From the NCBI RefSeq assembly GCF_011046485.1, contig NZ_CP049256.1:2232001-2296000 (forward strand): DNA of 64,000 nucleotides. Direction: 5' to 3'. Origin of the DNA: Microbacterium sp. 4R-513 (GTDB lineage: Bacteria > Actinomycetota > Actinomycetes > Actinomycetales > Microbacteriaceae). Under the pieces are notes generated by a model that was given only the letters and a program-made list of their open reading frames with translations, did not search any database and was not told the DNA's origin. Position 1 is the first letter of the stretch; each line of letters opens with the position of its first letter. The position numbers and the translations under genes were made by a program. Shown here piece by piece: positions 42,429-49,937 of this stretch.

Positions 42429-43292
42429 ATGACCGCGAAGAGTCAGAAGAACTGGACCGGTGAGCCGTCCGAGCTCCTGCGCGTGGGCGAGGGCTTCCGG
42501 CTCGCCGATGTGGACCCGTCCGCGACGCCGGGATACGACGGCGGGAAGAAGTCGGCGCAGCAGGATCTGGAGTCGGGTGCCGCGGAGCTCGACGAGTACC
42601 AGGAGCGGCTCTTCGCCGAGAGCCGGTCCGACGCGACGAATGCCGCGGTGCTGCTGGTGCTTCAGGCGATGGACTCCGCCGGGAAGGGCGGGATCATCCG
42701 GCATGTCGTGGGTTCGGTCGATCCTCAGGGCGTCGCGCTCGCGGCCTTCAAGGCGCCGACGAAGGAGGAGCTCGCGCACGACTTCCTCTGGCGGATCGAG
42801 AAGGAGCTGCCCGCGCCGGGCTTCATCGGCGTCTTCGACCGCTCTCACTACGAGGACGTCCTCATCGCCCGGGTGCGCGATCTCGCCGAGCCCACGGAGA
42901 TCGACCGCCGCTACGACGCGATCAACGACTTCGAGAAGCGCGTCTCCGACGGCGGCACGCGGATCGTCAAAGTCATGCTGCACATCTCGCCCGACGAGCA
43001 GCGCGAGCGGCTCATGGAGCGGCTCGAGCGACCCGACAAGTACTGGAAGTACAACCCCGGCGACGTCGACGAGCGGCTCCTGTGGCCGAAGTACATGGAT
43101 GCCTATCAGCTCGTGTTCGAGCGGACGTCCACGCCGTGGGCGCCCTGGCACGTCGTCCCGGCCGACAGCAAGTGGTACGCGCGCATCGCCGTGCAGGCTC
43201 TGCTCCTCGAGGCGCTGGAGAGGGTCGACCCGCGCTGGCCGGCCCCCACGTTCGACGTCGAGGCCGAGAAGGCGCGTCTCGCCGCCAGCTGA
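42429..43292 (+). CDS. PPK2-family polyphosphate:nucleotide phosphotransferase
   Basis: A 287-residue PPK2 enzyme, which transfers phosphate between polyphosphate and nucleotides. The Walker A motif is MDSAGKGGI (residues 81-89), the lid and Walker B region is GVFDRSHYEDVLIARV (about 134-149), and KVMLHISPDEQRERLMERL is followed by KYWKYNPGDVDERLLW and the final APWHVVPADSKWYARIAV. All are diagnostic. ATG 42429 is preferred over an upstream ATG since a -10-like CATGAT ends six bases before it. It converges on a methyltransferase with a three-base gap. Substrate class (ADP or AMP) cannot be settled by eye. Confidence 0.92.
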   Translation: MTAKSQKNWTGEPSELLRVGEGFRLADVDPSATPGYDGGKKSAQQDLESGAAELDEYQERLFAESRSDATNAAVLLVLQAMDSAGKGGIIRHVVGSVDPQGVALAAFKAPTKEELAHDFLWRIEKELPAPGFIGVFDRSHYEDVLIARVRDLAEPTEIDRRYDAINDFEKRVSDGGTRIVKVMLHISPDEQRERLMERLERPDKYWKYNPGDVDERLLWPKYMDAYQLVFERTSTPWAPWHVVPADSKWYARIAVQALLLEALERVDPRWPAPTFDVEAEKARLAAS

Positions 43293-43295
43293 GGC

Positions 43296-44054
43296 TCACA
43301 CCGTGCCGCGGGCGGCCCACGCTGTCGCGCTCACCGTGAACGGTCCCTGACCGACCGCCTCGATGGCTTCGGCGCGCACGCGGGCGACGGCCTCGTCATC
43401 CAGGCCGTCGAGTGCGCCGGCCACCGTGCCGGTGCCGTGTGTCTGCACGCGCCACCACCCGTCGAAGTCCGGGTACTCCACGGCCACCGTCAGCGCCGTC
43501 TCTCGCACGGCGCTGCATCCGGCCTCCTCGAGCAGTCTCACCAGATCGCCCTGGCGGGTGCCCGCTCGACCGGGTAGTCCCGCCGTCGATCCGGTCTCGC
43601 GGCGGGCCGCACGCGCGAAGGCCGAATACGGTGCTCGCTCGTTCTCGAGATCCCAGACGCAGGCGGCCACGACACCCCCGGGCCGCGTCACGCGGACCAT
43701 CTCCCGCGCACCCGCCGCGGGATCGGCCATGAAGTGCACGACGAGTTCGGCGAGCGTCGCGACGAAGAGGTCGTCGTCGAACGGGAGGCTCTCTGCGGCC
43801 CCGTGACGGATGTCGGCCCAGGGGAAGCGCTCGGCCGTCGACCGGACGAAGGACTCCGACGGATCGACGCCCGCGACCTCCGACGCGCCGTAACGCCGCA
43901 CGAGCACCGACGTGAGTGCACCCGTGCCACAGCCGACGTCGAGTGCCCGGCCGTCGGCGGGCGGATCCACCCAGTCGACGAACTCCTCGGCGAGCGGGAA
44001 CGAGAAGCGTCCCATGAAGTCGTCGTACGTCGCGGCGGGCACGTCGAAGCTCAT
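43296..44054 (-). CDS. Class I SAM-dependent methyltransferase
   Basis: A 252-residue Methyltransf_11-type protein. SAM-binding motif I is ALDVGCGTGALTSVL, followed by VAGVDPSESFV (motif II acid) and AESLPFDDDLFVATLAELVV (motif post-II/III). Substrate cannot be told. ATG 44054 has TAGAGT six bases upstream (rc of 44061-44066), giving a leaderless mRNA, and lies divergent from the second PadR gene. Confidence 0.88.
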   Translation of the reverse strand: MSFDVPAATYDDFMGRFSFPLAEEFVDWVDPPADGRALDVGCGTGALTSVLVRRYGASEVAGVDPSESFVRSTAERFPWADIRHGAAESLPFDDDLFVATLAELVVHFMADPAAGAREMVRVTRPGGVVAACVWDLENERAPYSAFARAARRETGSTAGLPGRAGTRQGDLVRLLEEAGCSAVRETALTVAVEYPDFDGWWRVQTHGTGTVAGALDGLDDEAVARVRAEAIEAVGQGPFTVSATAWAARGTV

Positions 44055-44095
44055 GCGCGGACTCTACGCCGGAGCATCCCGAGCCTGAAGCAACC

Positions 44096-44133
44096 TTGTG
44101 TGGGCAAGTACTTGATGTGGTACAGTACTTGCC
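44096..44133 (+). promoter_or_regulatory. Promoter and perfect palindromic operator of the second PadR gene
   Basis: A perfect 10-base inverted repeat GGCAAGTACT (44103-44112) / AGTACTTGCC (44124-44133), spacer 11, ends exactly at the ATG. TTGTGT (44096) and TACAGT (44121-44126) serve as -35 and -10, the latter seven bases before the start, so the transcript is probably leaderless and the operator covers the -10 and start site. Confidence 0.8.
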
Positions 44134-44484
44134 ATGACACAGGACGACGCCTTCGCAGCCGACCTGCTGCGCGGCCACACCGACACGATCGTGCTCGGTG
44201 TGCTGCGTCGCGGCGACCGCTACGGCTTCGAGATCTACAAGACGATCCGCGATGCGACCGGCGGCGACCACGAGATCAAAGAAGCGACCCTCTACGCGAC
44301 TTACCGGCGCCTCGAGAAGGACGGGCTCGTCGAGTCCTACTGGGGCGACGAGACGCAGGGCGGCCGTCGCAAGTACTACCGCATCACCGACGCCGGCCGC
44401 GCCGTCTACCGCTCCAAGGTGGCGGCCTGGGTCGCCACGCGCCGCATCATCGACTCCCTCCTCGACGTGAAGGAACAGCAATGA
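44134..44484 (+). CDS. PadR-family transcriptional regulator (second copy)
   Basis: A 116-residue PadR winged-helix protein: DTIVLGVLRRGDRYGFEIYK, EATLYATYRRLEKDGLVESYW and GGRRKYYRITDAGRAVY. The operator palindrome abuts the start codon, so tight autoregulation is expected. The stop overlaps the next start in an ATGA (44481-44484). It heads a likely operon of PadR, HAAS-type membrane protein, DUF998 protein, ABC ATPase and ABC permease, and so probably controls an efflux or envelope-stress system. Confidence 0.92.
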   Translation: MTQDDAFAADLLRGHTDTIVLGVLRRGDRYGFEIYKTIRDATGGDHEIKEATLYATYRRLEKDGLVESYWGDETQGGRRKYYRITDAGRAVYRSKVAAWVATRRIIDSLLDVKEQQ

Positions 44485-45395
44485 ACACCGACATCCACCG
44501 CCTCCTCGACGAGGCGTTCCAGGGCGTCGAGATGACCCCCGACGCGCAGGACCTGAAGGAGGAGGTGCGGGCCAACCTCGTCGCCCGCGTCGATGAGCTC
44601 GAGGCATCCGGCGTCTCTCCGTCCGTCGCGGCGCAGCGTGCGATCGCCGAGCTCGGCGATGTCCGCGAGCTCCTGGGGGAGACGGATGCCTCGGCCCGGC
44701 CCGCGGCCGGCAGCTCAGGCGCATCGTCCGGCCGTGAGACTCCGCAGGCGGCCTTCCTCCGCCACCGCGTGCGTCCGAAGAGCGGCTTCGTCGTCCGCAC
44801 GGTCGCCCTGAGCATCGTCGCGGCGATCGCACTCGTGGTGCTGGTGCTCGGCGTGTTCGCCATCGTGCCCGCGGGCATGGTGGGGCTCATCGCCCTGGGG
44901 CTCGCCTTCTCGGCACCGCTCGGGTTCGTCACGGCCGACGCGCTGCGGCAGGAGACGACGACGAACCATCCGCTGCCGACCGGCCGCGCTGTCGGCTTCG
45001 GCGCGGCGACCTTCGGAGTGCTCGAGGGACTCGCCCTCGGCGCCGTCTTCGCCGTCTATGTCGAGGCGGTATGGCTCGTGGTGCTCGCGGCGCTGCTGTT
45101 CGTGGCATCCGTCGTGCTGTTCAGCTGGCTGGGTGCGACGCAGACCAACCGCAAGAAGGCTTGGACGCGCACCGCGTGGGACCACGAGGTGAGCAACCGG
45201 TTTGAGGACGAGCCCGAGACCGCTGCCCGTTTCGGGATCTACACCGCCGTCATCTGGATCATCACGTTCGCCGTCATCGTGCTGCTCGTCTTCACGGTCG
45301 GCTGGTGGTGGGCGCCGCTCGCCTTCGTCGGCGGCTTCGCCGTCATGATGCTCGTGCTCGCCAACATGATGTTCGGCGCGCGCAAGAAGCCCTGA
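44481..45395 (+). CDS. HAAS-type N-terminal domain membrane protein (second copy)
   Basis: A 304-residue protein with an N-terminal helical domain (DEAFQGVEMTPDAQDLKEEV, VDELEASGVSPSVAAQRAI, ELGDVRELL), a Ser/Gly/Ala linker at about 80-95, then six helices in three pairs. It resembles the gene at 32623 in order and in its partnership with a PadR gene, though sequence similarity is limited to the N-terminal domain. Translation is coupled to PadR by a four-base overlap with AAGGA upstream. Confidence 0.8.
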   Translation: MNTDIHRLLDEAFQGVEMTPDAQDLKEEVRANLVARVDELEASGVSPSVAAQRAIAELGDVRELLGETDASARPAAGSSGASSGRETPQAAFLRHRVRPKSGFVVRTVALSIVAAIALVVLVLGVFAIVPAGMVGLIALGLAFSAPLGFVTADALRQETTTNHPLPTGRAVGFGAATFGVLEGLALGAVFAVYVEAVWLVVLAALLFVASVVLFSWLGATQTNRKKAWTRTAWDHEVSNRFEDEPETAARFGIYTAVIWIITFAVIVLLVFTVGWWWAPLAFVGGFAVMMLVLANMMFGARKKP

Positions 45396-45479
45396 CCTCG
45401 GCCCGTTCAGGCCCGTCCACGCGGTCTCCGGCCGCTTCTCACCCGGCCCCCGCCGGCCCCGTTCGAACCCATTCAGAGA

Positions 45480-45507
45480 GAAGGGATGCCTCGCCATGCC
45501 TGAAAAC
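45480..45507 (+). repeat. Left copy of a 28-base direct repeat flanking the DUF998 gene
   Basis: GAAGGGATGCCTCGCC then ATGCCTGAAAAC, containing ribosome site and start codon of the DUF998 gene. The right copy (46168-46195) is the same apart from one base and provides the ribosome site and start of the ABC ATPase gene. Confidence 0.8.
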
Positions 45508-46191
45508 GACAGTTCGGCCGCCTCGCGGTCGGCACTCCTGGCCCCCGCCGGAGCGGTCCTGTTCACCGCCGCCTGGCTGATCCTCGGCGCCGCGAGCCCG
45601 GGCTACGAGCTCTTCGGCCACGTCATCGCGCCGTACTCCTGGATCAGCCAGCCCGTGAGCGGGCTCGGACTCGGGGTCACGGGCCCCTGGATGAACGCAG
45701 CCTTTATCGTCGGCGGACTGCTGGTCATGGCCGGCACCCTCGCATCGGCGCGGCAATGGCTCAGCCGGGGCGGACTCTCGACGACGGCCTTCGTTCTCAT
45801 CGCGCTGACCGGCGTCGGGATGATCGTGTGCGGCGTCTTCACCCTCGAGTCGATGATGCTGCACCTCCTCGGCTTCCTCCTCGCCGTTCCGCTGCCCGCC
45901 GCCGGCTTCCTGCTCGCCGCCGTCGCCCTGCGGCGCTCCGACCCGCGGCTCGCCGTGGTCGGTGTGGTCGGTGGCATCGTCTCGCTCGCGCTGTTCGCCG
46001 TCTTCATGGCGACCTTCGACGCGACCGGTGCGGGCGGCAACGACGGCATCGCCGGGATCGTGCAGCGGGCGCTCATCCTCGTGGTCCTCGCCACGCAGTC
46101 GGCGCTCGTCGTGGGCGTCACCCGGCGGCCCGCGGGCGGAACGGACATGCAACACCGAACAGAGAAAGAAGGGATGCCTCGCCATGCCTGA
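45496..46191 (+). CDS. DUF998-family membrane protein
   Basis: A 231-residue protein with six or seven helices, such as LLAPAGAVLFTAAWLILGA, FIVGGLLVMAGTLASA and FVLIALTGVGMIVCGVF, with conserved-looking HVIAPYSWISQPVSGLG between helices 1 and 2. DUF998 proteins are membrane proteins of unknown function, often beside regulators. The last codons (KEGMPRHA) are encoded by the right copy of a direct repeat, and the reading frame overlaps the ABC gene by eight bases. This suggests that the gene was inserted into the operon by duplication of the ABC gene's initiation region. Confidence 0.85.
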   Translation: MPENDSSAASRSALLAPAGAVLFTAAWLILGAASPGYELFGHVIAPYSWISQPVSGLGLGVTGPWMNAAFIVGGLLVMAGTLASARQWLSRGGLSTTAFVLIALTGVGMIVCGVFTLESMMLHLLGFLLAVPLPAAGFLLAAVALRRSDPRLAVVGVVGGIVSLALFAVFMATFDATGAGGNDGIAGIVQRALILVVLATQSALVVGVTRRPAGGTDMQHRTEKEGMPRHA

Positions 46192-46195
46192 GAAC
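46168..46195 (+). repeat. Right copy of the 28-base direct repeat
   Basis: Matches 45480-45507 at 27 of 28 positions. It covers the end of the DUF998 gene, the GAAGGG ribosome site and the first four codons (MPEN) of the ABC ATPase gene. Confidence 0.8.
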
Positions 46196-47242
46196 CAGAA
46201 CCTCGCGATCGTCGCCGAAGACCTCGTGAAAATCTATCCCGGCCGAGCCCGAAAGCCCGCCGTGCGGGCGCTCGACGGACTGAGCTTCACCGTTCCCGCC
46301 GGACGCGTCTTCGGCCTCCTCGGCCCCAACGGCGCCGGCAAGTCGACGACGACGAAGATCCTCACGACGCTGTCGAAGCCGACGAGCGGCGCTGCACGGG
46401 TCTCGGGGCACGACGTGCTCCGCGCTCCCGATGCGGTGCGCGCCGCGATCGGCTACGTGTCGCAGGGGTCGAGCACCGACCCCGTCCTCACGGCGACCGA
46501 GAACCTCGAGATCGCCGGTCGCCTCCGCGGCATCGGGTCGGGTGATGCCCGCCGGCGCGCAGCGCGCCTCCTCGACGACTTCGGCCTGGCCGAGGCATCC
46601 CGCCGCCCCGTCTCGACGTTCTCGGGGGGCATGCGCCGCCGCCTGGATGTCGCGGCCGCCCTCGTGCACCGCCCGCGGGTGCTGTTCCTCGACGAGCCGA
46701 CAACGGGCCTCGACCCCGAGGCTCGTGCCGCGATGTGGTCCGAGATCCGCCGCCTGTCCGGCGAGGAGGCGCTCACTGTGGTGCTCACCACGCACTACAT
46801 GGAGGAGGCGGATCGTCTCGCCGACGAGCTCCTGCTCGTGAACGGCGGCCGTGCCGTCGTGCAGGGCACACCCGAGGCGCTCAAAGAGGCCCTGCACGGC
46901 GACTCGATCCGCGTCTCGCTCGTCGAACCCGACCCCGCCGCCGTCCGAGCCGCCGTTGCGCGCGTCGCGGGGCTCCGCGACGTCGTGGTCGAGGCATCCG
47001 GCACCGACGGCGTCCTCGCCGCCCGCACCGACGACGCGTCCGGCGCGGTCGGAGCGGTCATCGCCGCGCTGGATGCCGCGGGCATCCGCTACGGGCAGGT
47101 CGCGGCCTCCCACCCCACCCTCGACGACGTGTACCTGCACTTCGTCGGCCACACCTTCGGCGACCCCTCGACGAGCTCGGGGGCCGGCGGCGGTGCGACC
47201 GCCGGCGACGCAGACACGATCACGACAGGAGCGGCAGCATGA
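46184..47242 (+). CDS. ABC transporter ATP-binding protein (DrrA-like)
   Basis: A 352-residue ATPase of the drug/daunorubicin-resistance (DrrA) type. Walker A GPNGAGKST (47-55), Q-loop region GYVSQGSSTD, signature TFSGGMRRRLD, Walker B VLFLDEPTTGLD and H-loop TTHYMEEADR are all intact. The C-terminal extension ends with HPTLDDVYLHFVGHTF, usual for this class, then a flexible PSTSSG/Gly tail encoded by a repeat-like element. The ATG 46184 overlaps the DUF998 gene by eight bases and the permease starts in an ATGA at the end. It powers export of a hydrophobic compound with the next gene; the substrate is unknown. Confidence 0.94.
   Translation: MPENQNLAIVAEDLVKIYPGRARKPAVRALDGLSFTVPAGRVFGLLGPNGAGKSTTTKILTTLSKPTSGAARVSGHDVLRAPDAVRAAIGYVSQGSSTDPVLTATENLEIAGRLRGIGSGDARRRAARLLDDFGLAEASRRPVSTFSGGMRRRLDVAAALVHRPRVLFLDEPTTGLDPEARAAMWSEIRRLSGEEALTVVLTTHYMEEADRLADELLLVNGGRAVVQGTPEALKEALHGDSIRVSLVEPDPAAVRAAVARVAGLRDVVVEASGTDGVLAARTDDASGAVGAVIAALDAAGIRYGQVAASHPTLDDVYLHFVGHTFGDPSTSSGAGGGATAGDADTITTGAAA
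47162..47187 (+). repeat. REP-like element in the ABC ATPase gene
   Basis: A 26-base sequence matching the menB element (34761-34786) at 23 positions: GACCC-x-TCGACGAGCTC-x-GGG-x-CCGG. It encodes PSTSSG near the protein C-terminus, where an insertion would be tolerated. Confidence 0.55.
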
Positions 47243-48054
47243 GCACGATCGCGCTCACGACCACACGCACGACCCCGGCCCGCTCGGGCTGGTTCACCCA
47301 GACCGGGCAGGTCCTGCGCCGGTGGCTCATCTCGAGCGTGCGGCAGGCGTGGGGTCCTGTCATGTCGCTCGTGCAGCCGATCATCTGGATCGCGCTGTTC
47401 GGAGCCGTCTTCTCGGCACTCGGCGACCTGCCGCAGTTCGGCGGCGAGGGGTACATCGACTACCTCGTTCCCGGCATCCTCATGATGACGGTGCTCTACT
47501 CCGGCGCGTGGGCGGGGACCGGGTACATCGACGACATCGGCTCCGGCGTCATGGACCAGTACCTGACGTCGCCGATCTCGCGCAGCGCGATCATCACGGG
47601 GCAGCTCGCGCAGCAGCTCATCATCAACGTGCTGCAGTCGCTCGTGGTGCTCGGCATCGGCTGGCTCGCCGGCGCACGCTACCCGGGAGGCATCGTCGGC
47701 ATGGCGGTGGCGCTCGGCGTCGCGACGCTCCTCGCGACGGTCTTCTGCTCGATGTCGACGGCGATCGCGCTGACGACCCGCAACCAGATCGCGCTCATCA
47801 GCCTGTCGCAGCTGATCGTGCTCCCCGCGACCTTCCTGTCGACGACGATGATGCCGGCCGACCTCATGCCCGAGTGGGTGCAGAGCGTCTCCCGCTGGAA
47901 CCCGATGACGTGGGCGGTCGAACTCGGCCGCGGCGGCCTCGACGGCTCCTACCCGGAGTACGGCTGGTGGCAGGCCGGCGGGCTCGCCGTGCTCGCGGCG
48001 CTCGCCTTCCTCTGGTCGGTCGGGGCGATCCGCTCGTACCAGCGCTCGATCTGA
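47239..48054 (+). CDS. ABC-2 type transporter permease (DrrB-like)
   Basis: A 271-residue ABC-2 permease with six helices. The N-terminal part has the elbow and first helix SLVQPIIWIALFGAVFSAL, then YIDYLVPGILMMTVLYSGAW, the family motif region DDIGSGVMDQYLTSPISRSA, and a late NPMTWAVELGRGGL. ATG 47239 overlaps the ATPase stop in ATGA. The two make a full exporter as a dimer of each. A strong terminator follows, ending the PadR-led operon. Confidence 0.93.
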   Translation: MSTIALTTTRTTPARSGWFTQTGQVLRRWLISSVRQAWGPVMSLVQPIIWIALFGAVFSALGDLPQFGGEGYIDYLVPGILMMTVLYSGAWAGTGYIDDIGSGVMDQYLTSPISRSAIITGQLAQQLIINVLQSLVVLGIGWLAGARYPGGIVGMAVALGVATLLATVFCSMSTAIALTTRNQIALISLSQLIVLPATFLSTTMMPADLMPEWVQSVSRWNPMTWAVELGRGGLDGSYPEYGWWQAGGLAVLAALAFLWSVGAIRSYQRSI

Positions 48055-48062
48055 CCATCGGA

Positions 48063-48096
48063 GGGCCGCCCCCACGCTGCGGAGGGCGGCCCTTCT
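48063..48096 (+). terminator. Hairpin terminator after the ABC exporter operon
   Basis: Perfect nine-base arms GGGCCGCCC (48063-48071) and GGGCGGCCC (48084-48092) with a 12-base loop, followed by TTCT. It begins nine bases after the permease stop. Confidence 0.7.
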
Positions 48097-48115
48097 GCGC
48101 GCTTAGGCTGATGCG

Positions 48116-49795
48116 GTGAGCGCCGCCGCCGACCCCATCCGCCGAATCGCCGACGCCTATGTCGAGGAGCTCGCCCAGCACGAGCCCGATGCCGCGCAGG
48201 CGCTCGGCCGCACCGACGGGCCGCTCCTCCCCGACCTGGGGCCCGATTGGCTGCTGCGCCGCTACGACGTGCAGGGCGAGACGCTCCGGGCCCTCGACGC
48301 GGTTCCCGAAGGCGAGGGCGACACCGCCCTCCGCGTCGCCCTGCGCGAGCGCCTCGAGCGCGAGCGCCTGCTCTTCGACACCGGGTTCACGACACGGCTC
48401 GTCGCGGGTCTCGCGACACCCGTGCACCTCGTGCGGTACGCCTTCGAGGGCTTGACCGTGACGACGGATGCCTCGGGCGCCGCCCTCGTCGCCAAGCTCG
48501 AAGCCGTCCCCGCCGCCGTCGCGCAGTACATCGCGACGCTCCGGTGGTCGCGCGACCACGCCGAGCGCTTCACGGGCTCGGGTGTCGCGCCCGTGCGTCA
48601 GCTCGACACGCTCGCCGACCAGGTGGATTCGTGGATCGCCTCCGACTGGTTCGGCTCCATTCCGGTCGCCGACGGGGCCGAATCGGCCCGCGTGCGTGCC
48701 GCCGCGGACGCGGCGAACACGGCGCTCGCCGAGCTCGTCACGCTGCTCCGCGATGAGCTGCGACCCGGCGCACCGACCGAGGACGGCGTCGGCGCCGAGG
48801 TGTACGCCGATCTCGCCGCCGCGATGCTCGGAGCCCGCGTCGACCTCGCCGACACCTACGCCTACGGGTGGGCGGAGCTCGAGCGGCTCGTCGGTCAGGC
48901 GCAGGAGCTGGCGGGCGAGCTGCTGGAGGGTGCCGGCGAGGACGCCGACGACCGGGATGTCGTGCGGGACGCGGCATCCGTCCTCGATGCCGACCCCCGC
49001 TACCGGCTCGACGGCGTGGCCGAGATCCGGGAGTGGCTGGAGCGGCGGGTCGACGAGACGACGAATGCGCTGGCGGACGCCTTCGACCTGCCGCCGGCGA
49101 TCCGCGACGTCGAGTGCCTCGTGTCCGAAGCCTCGTCGGGCGTCGTCTACTACACCCCGGCCCCGCCCGACGGCTCCGCCCCCAGCCGCATCGTGTGGAC
49201 GATCCCCAGCGGCATCCCCGTCGCCGCCTCGTGGCAGGAGGTCACGAGCGTGCACCACGAGGGGCTGCCCGGCCACCACCTGCAATTCGTCGTGACGGCC
49301 TCGTACCCCGACCTGCACGTGTGGCAGCGGCACCTCTGCCACATCCACGGCTATGCGGAGGGCTGGGCGCACTACGCCGAACAGCTCGCCGACGAGCTGG
49401 GGCTCGTCCGCGACCCCGCCGAGCGGCTTGGCCTGCTCCTCGGCCAGATCTGGCGGTCGGTGCGGATCGTCGCCGACATCGGCCTGCACACGGGCTGGGC
49501 GATCCCGGCGAACTCTCTCGTGACCGAGGGGGAGTGGACCCCGGAGCTCGCCCGCCGCATGCTCGTCGACCTCGCCCTCGTCGAGCCGCATCTCGCCGGC
49601 TTCGAGGTCGACCGGTACCTCGGGTGGCCGGGCCAGGCCCTCGCCTTCAAGATCGGCGCGCGCCTTTGGCAGGAGGCCCGGTCGGCCCGTGCCGAGCAGC
49701 TCGGTCCTGCCTTCGTGCTGCGCGACTTCCACCGCGACGCCCTCGGCCTGGGCCCGATGGGTCTCGAGCCCCTCCGCGCGGCCCTCCTCGCCTGA
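48116..49795 (+). CDS. DUF885-family putative zinc peptidase
   Basis: A 559-residue protein of the DUF885 family. The metal motif is HHEGLPGHHLQ, matching the family's HExxxGHH arrangement, with a second conserved region HIHGYAEGWAHYAEQLADELG and a late GWPGQALAFKIG. Family members are thought to be metallopeptidases, several with dipeptidase-like roles; no signal peptide is visible so it should be cytoplasmic. GTG 48116 follows TAGGCT by six bases, implying a leaderless mRNA. Confidence 0.88.
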   Translation: MSAAADPIRRIADAYVEELAQHEPDAAQALGRTDGPLLPDLGPDWLLRRYDVQGETLRALDAVPEGEGDTALRVALRERLERERLLFDTGFTTRLVAGLATPVHLVRYAFEGLTVTTDASGAALVAKLEAVPAAVAQYIATLRWSRDHAERFTGSGVAPVRQLDTLADQVDSWIASDWFGSIPVADGAESARVRAAADAANTALAELVTLLRDELRPGAPTEDGVGAEVYADLAAAMLGARVDLADTYAYGWAELERLVGQAQELAGELLEGAGEDADDRDVVRDAASVLDADPRYRLDGVAEIREWLERRVDETTNALADAFDLPPAIRDVECLVSEASSGVVYYTPAPPDGSAPSRIVWTIPSGIPVAASWQEVTSVHHEGLPGHHLQFVVTASYPDLHVWQRHLCHIHGYAEGWAHYAEQLADELGLVRDPAERLGLLLGQIWRSVRIVADIGLHTGWAIPANSLVTEGEWTPELARRMLVDLALVEPHLAGFEVDRYLGWPGQALAFKIGARLWQEARSARAEQLGPAFVLRDFHRDALGLGPMGLEPLRAALLA

Positions 49796-49850
49796 CGCCG
49801 GAGGCCGGTCCGGGCCCGCCGGCGGGCGTCGCGCGGCGAGAGCGTACGAT

Positions 49851-49919
49851 CTCGCCGAAACCACACGTGAACGACGCAAACGTCGTGTGTTCTCGGCGAG
49901 TGCGTGTGCACTCGCCGAG
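49851..49919. repeat. Compound palindromic intergenic element
   Basis: Two nested and alternative hairpins lie in the convergent gap. One has 17-base arms (49851-49867 and 49884-49900, 15 of 17 paired) with an inner ACGACG/CGTCGT stem. The other has perfect 12-base arms CTCGGCGAGTGC (49892-49903) and GCACTCGCCGAG (49908-49919) around a GTGT loop. They share the TCGGCGAG segment, so only one can form at a time. It may be a bidirectional terminator or a dispersed repeat. Confidence 0.65.
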
Positions 49920-49937
49920 AAGGGCGAGGTGCGACCC

